Assembly (NCBI GenBank): GCA_023393165.1
Contig: JAEWMJ010000004.1
Span: forward strand, 62,001 to 126,000
Direction: 5' to 3'
Source: Bacillota bacterium
Lineage (GTDB): Bacteria > Bacillota > Clostridia > Christensenellales > Christensenellaceae
Length of the DNA stretch: 64,000 nucleotides
Shown here: positions 1 to 8,566 of the stretch, in pieces
Numbering within the stretch: the stretch's first letter is position 1
How the letters are laid out: the number at the start of each line of letters is the position of its first letter
The notes under the pieces: model-generated
Told to the model about the DNA's origin: nothing
The model's database searches: none
What the model saw: the letters and a program-made list of their open reading frames with translations, nothing else
Program-made: the position numbers and the translations under genes

Positions 1-36
1 TATTATCTGTCTCTGCTGAGCTTTTAAGGAGTGATT

Positions 37-597
37 ATGAATAAGAAATTTATGATAATATCAAGCGTATTTGCCGCAATAATCCTTGCGGCGGTCCTGT
101 TATACAACGGGCTGGCTCCAAATTATAAACCGGAGGTCACGCCGGGCTCTTCGGCAGCCGCGCAAATAAGCGAATCAAAAATAGAAGCCCCCGACTTTAC
201 GGTATATGACGCCGGCGGAAACGCTCATAAACTGTCAGATTTCAAAGGAAAACCGGTTGTTATAAATTTCTGGGCCACATGGTGCCCATACTGTGTTGAA
301 GAATTGCCGTATTTCGACGATGCATTCAATACTTACGGCGGCAGCGTGCAGTTTTTAATGATAGACGTTACGGACGGGCTGCGGGAAACGCAGGAAAAAG
401 GTGAAGAATTTATTAAGGACAAAGGCTTCTCCTTTCCAGTGTTTTATGATTTAGACCTGAATGCCGCATCCGCCTACGGCATTCAGGCATTCCCTTCCAC
501 CTTGTTTATAGACAAAGACGGATATATTGCGGCGGGAACGGAAGGCAGGCTGGATAAAACGGCGCTTTTAAGAGGAATTGACTTAATTAACCGCTAG
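37..597 (+). CDS. TlpA/ResA-like membrane-tethered thiol-disulfide oxidoreductase
   Basis: An N-terminal hydrophobic segment (about residues 5-25) should anchor the protein outside the membrane. It is followed by an AhpC/TSA-Redoxin-type thioredoxin fold with the active-site motif FWATWCPYC near residue 75, and a cis-Pro region (AFPSTLFID). Family members reduce disulfides in exported or cytochrome-type proteins using electrons from a CcdA-like partner. I see no ccdA or cytochrome gene here, so the partner is unknown. I chose the ATG at 37 over the in-frame GTG at 31 because AAGGAG at 26-31 is correctly spaced for it. The 186-aa length is normal for the family. Confidence 0.85.
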   Translation: MNKKFMIISSVFAAIILAAVLLYNGLAPNYKPEVTPGSSAAAQISESKIEAPDFTVYDAGGNAHKLSDFKGKPVVINFWATWCPYCVEELPYFDDAFNTYGGSVQFLMIDVTDGLRETQEKGEEFIKDKGFSFPVFYDLDLNAASAYGIQAFPSTLFIDKDGYIAAGTEGRLDKTALLRGIDLINR

Positions 598-619
598 ACC
601 CTATCAGCTTTATAATACA

Positions 620-652
620 AAAATCCCGTACTGCCTGCCATTACGGGATTTT
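620..652. terminator. Bidirectional terminator between convergent genes
   Basis: An 11-bp perfect stem (arms 620-630 and 642-652, arm sequence AAAATCCCGTA) has A-rich and T-rich flanks on both sides. It sits between the plus-strand thioredoxin gene and the minus-strand gene ending at 690, so it can serve both. Confidence 0.8.
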
Positions 653-689
653 AACCTGTATTTCTTTAAGTACAGGAAGGTTGCCTAGT

Positions 690-1007
690 TTATTCAAAGG
701 ATATCTGAACATTTTTAGGCAGCGCCAGCTTGCATTCAACCTCAATGCATTTAATGATTCCAGCAATCACCGGGCAAGCGGCGTGCCCCGGCATATTTTG
801 GCCCGCATATTCGTACAGCGGACCCGCACCGGGTTTTTTTAAGCACACTTCATACGGGTCAAAGGTATCTCCCAGCGCGTCCATCATTTTTTTTATATTT
901 TCACAGTCCGAAACGACAGAAACGGTTACCTCCATTCCATCTTCCGATTTTGCTTCCACATGGGTTATAAGTCCGCATGCGCCGGGGTCAATTTTTACTT
1001 TTGTCAT
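690..1007 (-). CDS. Small conserved hypothetical protein (DUF6951-like)
   Basis: A 105-aa soluble protein with spread-out cysteines (PGACGL near residue 10, SDCENI, YEVCLKK, HAACPV, IIKCIEVEC). Six cysteines in a short cytosolic protein suggest a metal or Fe-S site, but I recognise no defined motif. I recall similar proteins listed as DUF6951; that assignment is from memory. GGGAGG lies just upstream of the ATG. Its start overlaps the stop of the next gene upstream (1004) by four bases, so translation is probably coupled. It is the last gene of a minus-strand cluster running from about 2002. Confidence 0.6.
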   Translation of the reverse strand: MTKVKIDPGACGLITHVEAKSEDGMEVTVSVVSDCENIKKMMDALGDTFDPYEVCLKKPGAGPLYEYAGQNMPGHAACPVIAGIIKCIEVECKLALPKNVQISFE

Positions 1008-1543
1008 AATACTTCCTCCCTCTTCTTTTCATCAGTAAGCGTAAATTTCCAGGAACAGCTGCAGGTGCTGTCCGTTATTTCCGGATAACAGCTTAAGGCT
1101 TCGCATTCAAAGCGGCTGTCGATCACCTTTGCAAATTCCGCATATTCAATCACCCCAACCGGTTTGCAGGGGTGAAATTCCATTCCTTTACTGCTGCGCG
1201 CGTTCTGCACCCTGCATTCAAGCACTTTGTATATGAGTTCGTTTTCTTTTAATATGATTTCATCTTTGTTTATATTTGCATAAAAACGCAGAGACAAAGC
1301 CTGGCTGAGGCCGTCTATACCCGATTTTTCCGGAAGTTTTAAAAAATGTTTGATTTTTTGGGCTTCAATTTTGGTAAACCGGCTCCATGCATTGGAATCA
1401 TGCTTCATAGCCTCCGCAATTCCCAGTTCATTCTCGATCGATTGAAACCAAACCCCGTCCATGGCAAGCCAGTTTTTTGAATAAAGCTCTATCAGATCGA
1501 TTAATTGTTCTTTTGTAAATCTTTCTAAAAATCTATTTCTCAT
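1004..1543 (-). CDS. Conserved hypothetical protein (DUF6125-like)
   Basis: A 179-aa protein beginning with a helix rich in Phe, Leu and Glu (FTKEQLIDLIELYSKNW) and ending with clustered cysteines (CEALSCYP, STCSCSW). I recall this layout as the DUF6125 family, whose function is unknown to me. The C-terminal half, with CRVQNARSSKG and CKPVG, resembles cysteine-rich ligand-binding domains, but I cannot assign a ligand. GGGAG precedes the ATG. It overlaps its neighbours by 4 bp (downstream) and 11 bp (upstream), marking a tight operon with the TSCPD gene. Confidence 0.6.
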   Translation of the reverse strand: MRNRFLERFTKEQLIDLIELYSKNWLAMDGVWFQSIENELGIAEAMKHDSNAWSRFTKIEAQKIKHFLKLPEKSGIDGLSQALSLRFYANINKDEIILKENELIYKVLECRVQNARSSKGMEFHPCKPVGVIEYAEFAKVIDSRFECEALSCYPEITDSTCSCSWKFTLTDEKKREEVL

Positions 1544-1787
1544 AATTTTCTCCCAACGCTTCTTTTATGGCTATTGTCAACTGGTCGACACAGGAAGTTC
1601 CGTTCTGGCAATCAATACCGCGAAGTTTTTTTATTACTTCCACGGCCGGCATTCCTTCAATAAGTCTGGTGATGGCTTCCAGATTACCCGGGCATCCGTC
1701 GTAAAAAACAACCTTTGCCAAAATCCCGTTTTTGATTTCAAAATCTATCCTGCTGGCGCAAACGCCCTGCGGTTTGAACTGGTGCAT
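1533..1787 (-). CDS. TSCPD domain protein (TIGR03905-like)
   Basis: An 84-aa stand-alone TSCPD domain. Diagnostic features are GVCASRIDFEI near the start, YDGCPGNLEAITRLI and the C-terminal CQNGTSCVDQL. The same domain forms the C-terminus of class II ribonucleotide reductase, and a NrdJ with it is encoded at 48131-50371. Stand-alone copies are common in Clostridia; their role is not established to my knowledge. AAGGAG lies upstream of the ATG. It sits between the ferredoxin-like gene and the DUF6125-like gene in one operon. Confidence 0.75.
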   Translation of the reverse strand: MHQFKPQGVCASRIDFEIKNGILAKVVFYDGCPGNLEAITRLIEGMPAVEVIKKLRGIDCQNGTSCVDQLTIAIKEALGENYEK

Positions 1788-1813
1788 TAATATTTCTCCT
1801 TGACTACTTAAAA

Positions 1814-2002
1814 TTAAGATATCTCCTCTATAGAACCGTTAAAACAATATGATCTGCATTTCATACAGCCGCTGCATTTGTAAAAATCGATCCATGGCCT
1901 GTCCGAATCTTCACGAAAAACGGCCTTTTTTGCGCATTTTTCTTCAACACTGCATACCGGACAATTATTGCACTTTCCAGGGTTGATTATAGCTTTTTTC
2001 AT
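1814..2002 (-). CDS. Small 4Fe-4S ferredoxin-like protein
   Basis: A 62-aa protein with CNNCPVCSVEEKC near residues 10-22 and CSGCMKCRSYC near residues 43-53, giving enough cysteines for one or two Fe-S clusters. The first set is unusual (CxxCxxCxxxxxC) rather than the standard CxxCxxCxxxCP, so cluster type is uncertain. I moved the start to the ATG at 2002 because AAAGGAG lies 10 bases upstream and the longer reading frame adds no recognisable domain. It is the first gene of the cluster reaching down to 690. Confidence 0.65.
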   Translation of the reverse strand: MKKAIINPGKCNNCPVCSVEEKCAKKAVFREDSDRPWIDFYKCSGCMKCRSYCFNGSIEEIS

Positions 2003-2100
2003 TCGTAAAATTCTCCTTTTGAAAAAGGCAGGCATTTTATTATAGCATGTGCTTATGCCCATGTGAGAACTTCTAATATAATACAGGTTGCTGCTACCCT

Positions 2101-2310
2101 TTATTTTTTCAATAAATCCTCAACTTTTGCAATATGTTTTTTGATTTCATTTATTTCCGCTTCATACTGTTTTACCTTAGCGCCGGGAACATGCAGGCCT
2201 GTCTGGCCTAATACGAATATTCTTTCTTCTTCAATTTCACTGAGATTATCTTGCAGTCTTTTTAAAATCTCTTTAAGCTCCGAAGCATTTTTATTTTCAT
2301 ATTCGAACAT
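2101..2310 (-). CDS. Small coiled-coil hypothetical protein
   Basis: A 69-aa protein, almost wholly helical and charged, with heptad-like leucines (ELKEILKRLQDNLSEIEEE near residues 11-29, then EAEINEIKKHIAKVEDLL). No cysteine or membrane segment is present. GGGAGG precedes the ATG. I do not recognise the family. It is monocistronic or a separate unit from the Fe-S cluster at 1814-2002, with about 100 bp between them. Confidence 0.55.
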   Translation of the reverse strand: MFEYENKNASELKEILKRLQDNLSEIEEERIFVLGQTGLHVPGAKVKQYEAEINEIKKHIAKVEDLLKK

Positions 2311-2459
2311 GATTTCCTCCCGGTTTATGATTCTATTAAATTTTTGAGATATATTATTTTAACATATTTATAATTATTTTTTAAAATTCATTATATCATT
2401 CCGGGACGGGCAGTTCTGTAACCTTATCACAAACTTACAAAATTCAAGCGGATAAAAGT

Positions 2460-2500
2460 TAAGAGCATATGCAAACCGATAGTTGATGCATATGCTCTTA
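2460..2500 (-). terminator. Terminator of the sugar/glycyl-radical operon
   Basis: A perfect 14-bp stem (2460-2473 with 2487-2500, arm TAAGAGCATATGCA) lies about 70 bases after the lacI-type stop. Read on the minus strand it is followed by ACTTTTAT. A smaller hairpin (2502-2517) lies beside it. It ends the nine-gene operon that begins at rbsA. Confidence 0.7.
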
Positions 2501-2570
2501 CGATAAGGTTTTTTATCATATAAATTCTGCCAGGAGGATGGAATTGATGATAAACCTTTTGATTTAAATT

Positions 2571-3560
2571 TTATAATGTCTTTCTTGTAACGAACTCCGG
2601 CTTCAGGGCAATATGCTGTATCGCTCTTTTACCTTTATGTTCGATTTTATCCAATAAGAGCCGTACGCCTTCGCTGGCCATTTCCTGAAGCGGCGGAGAT
2701 ATCGTTGATAACGCGGGTTCTGAAAAAGCACACATTTTGATATTATCGTAGCCAATAATAGCAATATCGTCCGGAATTCTTAATCCGCGTTCCCTGATCG
2801 CCTGCATTGCGCCTATGGCCATCTGGTCATAACCCGCCAAGACCACATCCGGCCTATCCTCTTCTTCCAAAAGCAGTTTCATCTGCTCGTATCCGCCCAT
2901 TTCAAACATGGTTTTCCCTATTTTGATGTGCTTATTTTCAATGGACACATTATTTTTGGCCAACGCGGCCTGAATCATTTTAAACCGCAGCTTGCTGCAT
3001 ATCTCGTCCCCGATATAGCCGAATTTCTTATATCCTTTTTTTATTAGACTCTCGATCGCCTTACCATACCCGAACTCGTCGTCTATTGTGATATAATCGC
3101 AGTCGTCAATCCGTACCAGGGTCTGGATGAGCACAATGGGGAGATTTAATTTTGCACTGTTGATGTACTGTTCGAGTTCAGTGTGCATAGACATGACTAC
3201 AATGATTCCATCGACCTTTCTTCTACGAAACGTATTGATATATCCTATTTCTTCGTGGTAATTATGGTGTGTCATTCCAACAACCAGCGAGTATGATTTT
3301 TTCTTTAGATCCGATTCAATGGTATTCACCAATTCGGCAAAATATCCGCTTACAATTTCAGGTACGATTACGCCTACTTCTTTCGTACCTTTACCGATCA
3401 GGGCCTGCGCCGTAATATCCGGAATATAGTCTAGCTCCATTGCTATTTCACAGATTTTTCTTCTTGTTTCTTCGCCGACTTCCTTGCTGTTGTTAAGCGC
3501 TCTTGAAACCGTCGAAACATTTACACCCGCTTTTTTTGCAATATCCTTTAATGTCGCCAT
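2571..3560 (-). CDS. LacI-family transcriptional regulator
   Basis: A 329-aa repressor. The N-terminal helix-turn-helix is canonical (MATLKDIAKKAGVNVSTVSR at residues 1-20, then hinge helix near residue 50), followed by a periplasmic-binding-protein-like effector domain (VGVIVPEIVSGYFAELV onward; VLAGYDQMAIGAM). I set the start at 3560 because the family begins at this ATLKDIA motif; the upstream 14 codons are not part of the fold. It is the last gene of the operon, 28 bases after the activase stop. Two identical-arm operators upstream of rbsA (14103-14120, 14234-14251) are the obvious targets. The effector is probably the imported sugar or an intermediate. Confidence 0.88.
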   Translation of the reverse strand: MATLKDIAKKAGVNVSTVSRALNNSKEVGEETRRKICEIAMELDYIPDITAQALIGKGTKEVGVIVPEIVSGYFAELVNTIESDLKKKSYSLVVGMTHHNYHEEIGYINTFRRRKVDGIIVVMSMHTELEQYINSAKLNLPIVLIQTLVRIDDCDYITIDDEFGYGKAIESLIKKGYKKFGYIGDEICSKLRFKMIQAALAKNNVSIENKHIKIGKTMFEMGGYEQMKLLLEEEDRPDVVLAGYDQMAIGAMQAIRERGLRIPDDIAIIGYDNIKMCAFSEPALSTISPPLQEMASEGVRLLLDKIEHKGKRAIQHIALKPEFVTRKTL

Positions 3561-3588
3561 TTTAAATCTACCTTTAATCCAAAATTTT

Positions 3589-4566
3589 TTATGCCTGCGC
3601 ATCTATTTTTATATCCAAACCCAATTTATCACCAAGAACAATATACTTAGACAGGTCTTCTTTCTTTACCGGCCCGGTATTTCCCATCTGATAGGGAATG
3701 CTTAAACCGTCATATTTAAGCTTGCCTAGTCTGTGATAAGGCATTAACTCTACCCAATTGATTTTTTTAAGCCCGGAAAGAAAAACCAGCATTCTGTATA
3801 TTGTATGATAAGAATCGTTAAACCCGGGAATGTAGGGGATCCGAACGATCAGTTTTTGGGATTCAATGCATTTATTCAATAATAATAAATTTTTAATTAT
3901 CTGCTCATTCCCACAGCCAGTATATTCTTTATGTATATTACTGTCTACATGCTTATAATCATACATGATAAAATCCAAATATGGAAGGATTTTTTTTACA
4001 TTTTCTTCCTTGGTTTGCCCGCAGGTTTCAATTGCCGTATGAATACCTTCCGTTTTACATCTTTTCAATATCTCCAGACAAAATCCGCTTTGAATAAACG
4101 GTTCCCCTCCGCTTAAGGTTACTCCTCCCCCCGTATTCAAATAAAATTGCCTGTCTCTCATCACCTCTTTCATAACTTCTTCAGCGCTGATGCATTTTCC
4201 GGCTAATTCCCGCGCATTCGTATAGCATACGCCGATACAGTTTCCGCAAAGACTGCATAATTCGCGGTCTGTTACGATCCCATACCGCTCGTCCGTTCTT
4301 ACGGCATGGTTCGGGCAAACCTGCATGCAATGCAAACAGCCTACGCATTTATTTTTATAATATATAATTTCACCATTGGCGGACTGGGACTCCGGGTTGG
4401 CGCACCAGATACATTTCATAGGGCAGCCTTTTAAAAATACAATGGTGCGTATTCCCGGACCGTCGCCAGTCGCAAATCTTTTTATATCAAATATAAATCC
4501 CGAGGGCTGGTTGGATAAGGCAGGTTCAGTATTTAAATTTCCATTTATTTCTTTTGGACTATCCAA
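3589..4566 (-). CDS. Glycyl radical enzyme activase (radical SAM, PFL-AE family)
   Basis: A 325-aa radical SAM enzyme. It has the CxxxCxxC motif (GCPMKCIWC, Cys48/52/55) and two inserted ferredoxin clusters (Cys74/77/80/84 and Cys104/107/110/114), the layout of activases for dehydratase-type glycyl radical enzymes rather than the smaller PFL activase. GGGVTLSGGEP supplies the SAM-binding glycine-rich strand. It would abstract a hydrogen from the C-terminal glycine of the enzyme encoded just upstream (4593-7001). The gap between the two genes is 26 bases. The N-terminal 20 residues look like a non-conserved extension. Confidence 0.93.
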   Translation of the reverse strand: MDSPKEINGNLNTEPALSNQPSGFIFDIKRFATGDGPGIRTIVFLKGCPMKCIWCANPESQSANGEIIYYKNKCVGCLHCMQVCPNHAVRTDERYGIVTDRELCSLCGNCIGVCYTNARELAGKCISAEEVMKEVMRDRQFYLNTGGGVTLSGGEPFIQSGFCLEILKRCKTEGIHTAIETCGQTKEENVKKILPYLDFIMYDYKHVDSNIHKEYTGCGNEQIIKNLLLLNKCIESQKLIVRIPYIPGFNDSYHTIYRMLVFLSGLKKINWVELMPYHRLGKLKYDGLSIPYQMGNTGPVKKEDLSKYIVLGDKLGLDIKIDAQA

Positions 4567-4592
4567 AATCAGAGTTTCCGCCGCCTTTCCTT

Positions 4593-7001
4593 TTATTCCA
4601 GTGTAACCCGTTTGATGATGTCTTCCTGTAATTCATTGTTTAACGGAGCAAAGAATGCACTGTATCCTGCAACGCGAACCATCAGGTCCGAATAATCCTC
4701 AGGATGTTTCTGTGCGTCGCGAAGCGTTTCGGTCGACGCAACATTAAACTGGATATGATATTGATTGTTCTGAAACAATGTCTCAATAACGCCCAATACC
4801 CTTTTTCTTCCCGCCGGCGTATTCAGCATTTCCGGGGTAAGCCGTACGTTAAAAATTGCGCCTTTTGAAAACCAGATGCTGGGAAGCTTGCTGGCGGAAT
4901 TAATGGTTGCGGTAATTCCGCAGCATTCCGCGCCGGTTGAGGGCGATATGCCGTTGTTTAAAGGCATACGCGCCTTTCTTCCGTCAGGAGTCGCATTTAC
5001 GTTTCCGCCCATTGCAACGTTAGCCGTCACCGAACTCTGGCAGAACGCATAGGTTGCCGGTACCGGCCCCAATCCATACCTGGAACTCTTGAATTCCTTT
5101 ACATATGTGGAACCGATATATTCTGTGACGGCGACCGCCCATTTATCTGCCAGGTCGTCATCGTTTCCGTACTTGGCTGTTTTATTCGTCAGTATTAACC
5201 GTATCTCCTCTCCAGACGGCTGTGTTGAAGCGTCATTGAAGTCCGTATCGATTGCATGGAGAAGCTGCGCCCCTGTTAGCCATTTCTTTTCAAACACCAC
5301 GGTTTCAATGGCGGAAAGTCCGTCCGCAGCGGTTATGGCCCCCACCGAGGGCCCGCCTTCCGTGGAATACTTGGCTCCGCCTTCGATCAGTGATTTGCCT
5401 CTGCCGATACAATCGCAGATCAAAGACGCACGGAACGTGTTGATATCGGAAAGGATGTGCATTTCATCGTTCATATGCTCCAGCATGACCTGAAGGCGCA
5501 TGAAATAGTGGAGCTGGTCTTTAAAGGCGTCCAAGACTTCGCCGATATTTTGAAATGTGCTAAGATTGCCTTTTCCCGGGTGGCAGGTGACGCCCGTTAC
5601 CGGATCCATTCCGTTATGGAGCGTAAGTTCAAATACCTTTGCTATATTCATTCGGGGTCCTTTGCAGGCAAAATCAAATTTTCCCGGAATTGTGGATTCA
5701 ATGCATCCCAAAGGCGCCCAGTTCCACCGGTCTTCCTCTGAAATTCCATGCATCTTAAGCATTTTCATGACGCCGCCGTCGTTGTAAAACGCGGGCTGCC
5801 CCCCCCTGTGAGCCTGCACAACCTGCAGGCATCTGTCCATAAAATCCTTTGACGTTCCGCTGAACCATCTTACCGAAAGGGACGGCCTTGGCATCTTGAT
5901 ATTTTCGCATGCGTCCAGACAGATATAGGAAAGTTCGTTTACCGCGTCTTTGCCGTCCCTTGTCTGTCCGCCGATCGCCAGATTGATTGCCATATGATAC
6001 CCCGGAAAGAACTTTGCACCCTGCCAGGACCTGAACACGCAGATCTCATTTACTTTTATGAAAAACGACTCTACCAGTTCAAGAGCCTGTTTTTTCGTCA
6101 AAATTCCATTGTCGATATCATGCTTATAGTATGGATACATGAATTGATCGAATCTGCCGAAAGATATGGCGATCCCGTTGGTTTCAAGCAACACGCCAAG
6201 ATGAATGATCCAGACGGCCTGAAGTGCTTCCCAGAAGGTTTCCGGCGGGTTTTCGGGCACTTTAGCGCATATCCTGGACATTTGGACCAATTCCCGTTTT
6301 CTTTTTTTATTTATTTCGGTTTCCGCCAGCTTCTTTAAGCTTTCTGAATAGCGGTTCGCGTAGGAAATAACCGCCGTGTTTGTTTGAATTACGCTTTGTA
6401 AAAACAGCAGTTTTTTTGCCGTGCCCGGTTCGGCTAAATCGAGTTCGTCTATTTTATCCTGTGCTTTTTTGATCACTCCACGAAGACCCGTTCGCAATGT
6501 TTCTTCATAATCCGGCATTACGTTTCCGAATCCATTCTGCGTGACCCAGTCGTCGTCAATCACGCCAAGATCCCATGCGGTCAGAATATCCTTGGACAAA
6601 AGATTTCTTAAGTTTCTGTGCAGACATTTGTCTTTCCAATATTCCAAAATTGAGAGAAGCTCGGTTTTTGTATCTTCAGTATAAACGTAAATGTCGTTTG
6701 GTCGCTCATAAAAATGGTATGGATCTCCGTTGAACTCCTTTTCGATCCATTCCGTGGCGTATTCGGGATAAACAGGCGGAGAACGCAGCGCTTCCGCCTG
6801 GTTCCCCACAATCAGTTCACCTTCTCTGATATACAGGCTCATTTTATCTAAAACATCGCAGTATGCCTGCGCGCGCCTTTTTACGATCGGCAGCCCTTCG
6901 GACTGCTTCATGGATTCGGTAAAGATTCTGGCCCGCTCCACGCATATCCGGGGGGTTGTTTTAATTAATTCATTTCTGAGTTTATTCGTTCTTTCAGACA
7001 T
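4593..7001 (-). CDS. Glycyl radical enzyme, unassigned reaction (dehydratase-like)
   Basis: An 802-aa enzyme with the thiyl-radical motif APLGCIES (Cys433, Glu435) and the C-terminal glycyl loop RVAGYSAFF (Gly about 779, 23 residues from the end). Cys-x-Glu is typical of the glycerol/propanediol dehydratase branch, not of PFL, which has Cys-Cys. Positions equivalent to glycerol dehydratase His164 and His281-Ser282 read Asn (GFGNVMPDYE) and Ile-Ala (NGIAISFGRFDQ), so substrate contacts must differ. The start at 7001 is set by GAGGA five bases upstream; the GTG at 7013 lacks a site. It follows the FGGY kinase by 17 bases. The reaction is unknown; a polyol dehydratase is my best inference from its neighbours. 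Confidence 0.9.
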   Translation of the reverse strand: MSERTNKLRNELIKTTPRICVERARIFTESMKQSEGLPIVKRRAQAYCDVLDKMSLYIREGELIVGNQAEALRSPPVYPEYATEWIEKEFNGDPYHFYERPNDIYVYTEDTKTELLSILEYWKDKCLHRNLRNLLSKDILTAWDLGVIDDDWVTQNGFGNVMPDYEETLRTGLRGVIKKAQDKIDELDLAEPGTAKKLLFLQSVIQTNTAVISYANRYSESLKKLAETEINKKRKRELVQMSRICAKVPENPPETFWEALQAVWIIHLGVLLETNGIAISFGRFDQFMYPYYKHDIDNGILTKKQALELVESFFIKVNEICVFRSWQGAKFFPGYHMAINLAIGGQTRDGKDAVNELSYICLDACENIKMPRPSLSVRWFSGTSKDFMDRCLQVVQAHRGGQPAFYNDGGVMKMLKMHGISEEDRWNWAPLGCIESTIPGKFDFACKGPRMNIAKVFELTLHNGMDPVTGVTCHPGKGNLSTFQNIGEVLDAFKDQLHYFMRLQVMLEHMNDEMHILSDINTFRASLICDCIGRGKSLIEGGAKYSTEGGPSVGAITAADGLSAIETVVFEKKWLTGAQLLHAIDTDFNDASTQPSGEEIRLILTNKTAKYGNDDDLADKWAVAVTEYIGSTYVKEFKSSRYGLGPVPATYAFCQSSVTANVAMGGNVNATPDGRKARMPLNNGISPSTGAECCGITATINSASKLPSIWFSKGAIFNVRLTPEMLNTPAGRKRVLGVIETLFQNNQYHIQFNVASTETLRDAQKHPEDYSDLMVRVAGYSAFFAPLNNELQEDIIKRVTLE

Positions 7002-7018
7002 AACATTCCTCACTAACT

Positions 7019-8554
7019 TTAACTGTCCAAACCTGACAGTTCGTCAAATACTTGAATCAATGCTTTATAAGATGCTTTGAAGACTGAGAGCGTCTTCAAA
7101 TATTTTTTACTGTTCTCAATGATCGGGCGAAATACATCTTCGGTTTTTAATATTTTTTTTACTTCTTTAAATCCCGGGAATAACCCTACTCCAACGCCTC
7201 CGGCTATTGCCGCGCCAAATGATGTTGCTTCTTCCAAAATGACAGGCCTTAAAATATTGGCTTTATAAACGTCAGCCATCATTTGGGATATAAACGAACT
7301 TTTTACCGCGCCGCCGATTGCCGTTATTTTATTACAATCAATTCCCTGACTTTTGAAGAGGTCGAGAATAATCCTGAGGTTAAATATAGGTCCTTCATAT
7401 ACGGCTCTTATAATATCCGCACGGCTGTGCCTTTGTTCAAGGCCAATGAGCGTGCCCTTTGCATTTGGATTCCAGTAAGGACATCTTTCTCCCATCAGGT
7501 ATGGCAAGAAAAGTAGTCCGTTTGCACCAGGCGAAGACTGCATTGCCTTCTCCTCAAGGACTTCAAATACGCTGACGCCCATTTTATCCGCTTCCAGTAT
7601 TTCATATGGGGCCAGCTTTTCTTTCATCCATTCATAGGAAGCGCCCGCGCTTTGCATGGTACCCGGCGCCATATACAGATCCGGATCCAAATGGCACAAA
7701 TTAAAAGTTAATTGGTTTCTTTCAAATAAAGGAGTTTTACGCGTAACGGAAATCCATGATGATGACCCAAAACAATTATAGACGTCTCCATCCTCTACCG
7801 CTCCCGCTCCCACGGTGGCGCAGGGCCCATCCCCGCCTCCAATCACAACCGGCAAACCCGCGGGAAGTCCGGATTGGATTCCGGATTCCCGGGTAACATA
7901 ACCAACAATATGGGTGGAAGCGTGAAGGGGCGGCAATTTATTCAAATCAATACCGGCGGTGCAGGCAATCTCCGAAGACCATATCTTTTTTTGAATATCA
8001 AGTATATTGGTGCCCGAAGCATCCGAATAATCCGTCGCAAACACGCCGGTCAGGCGGTAAACAATATAGTCTTTTGCATTTAAAAAACAGGCGGTCCCGG
8101 AATAAATATCAGGATGGTTTTTCTTGAACCACATAATTTTTTCCAATGAATAATTGGGAGCAATGCTTGTACCGGTAGTTTGGTATACATAATCCCTCCC
8201 AATTTCTTTTTCAAGCCTGCGCGCTTCCAAAACAGATCTCATATCCGCCCAAATAATGCTCTTATATAAACATTCGCCTTCCCGGCTTACCGGAAGACAG
8301 CCCATCATCTGGCCGCTGAAAGTGGTGCACGCGATATCACGAGGATCGATTTTGCTCTTTTGAATCAGATTTTTGGTGGAATTGCATACAGCATTCCACC
8401 AGTCGTCCGGTTCCTGTTCCGCCCATCCTGTTTTTAAATAGGTTGTCGGATAAGCGTGTTTATCGCTGGCAAGCAGATTTCCTGAAGAATCATAAAGCGT
8501 TGCCTTATTGCCGCTTGTACCCAGGTCATGGGCAATGATATATTGATTTTTCAT
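7019..8554 (-). CDS. FGGY-family carbohydrate kinase (xylulokinase-like)
   Basis: A 511-aa sugar kinase. The N-terminal phosphate loop AHDLGTSGNKATLYD (residues 8-22) and the ADP-binding region IGGGDGPCATVGAGAV near residue 240 define the ASKHA/FGGY fold, as do FLPYLMGERCPYWNP and AIGGAVKSSF in the C-terminal domain. Length fits xylulokinase-type enzymes. Substrate cannot be read from sequence; the operon suggests a pentose, deoxypentose or pentitol. CCGGAGG precedes the ATG. It lies between deoC (12 bases upstream) and the glycyl radical enzyme. Confidence 0.88.
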   Translation of the reverse strand: MKNQYIIAHDLGTSGNKATLYDSSGNLLASDKHAYPTTYLKTGWAEQEPDDWWNAVCNSTKNLIQKSKIDPRDIACTTFSGQMMGCLPVSREGECLYKSIIWADMRSVLEARRLEKEIGRDYVYQTTGTSIAPNYSLEKIMWFKKNHPDIYSGTACFLNAKDYIVYRLTGVFATDYSDASGTNILDIQKKIWSSEIACTAGIDLNKLPPLHASTHIVGYVTRESGIQSGLPAGLPVVIGGGDGPCATVGAGAVEDGDVYNCFGSSSWISVTRKTPLFERNQLTFNLCHLDPDLYMAPGTMQSAGASYEWMKEKLAPYEILEADKMGVSVFEVLEEKAMQSSPGANGLLFLPYLMGERCPYWNPNAKGTLIGLEQRHSRADIIRAVYEGPIFNLRIILDLFKSQGIDCNKITAIGGAVKSSFISQMMADVYKANILRPVILEEATSFGAAIAGGVGVGLFPGFKEVKKILKTEDVFRPIIENSKKYLKTLSVFKASYKALIQVFDELSGLDS

Positions 8555-8566
8555 AAATCCTCCGGA

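Noticed and set aside
7013..7021. GTG start at 7013 for the glycyl radical enzyme
   Set aside because: The GAGGA site lies over these codons and serves the ATG at 7001.
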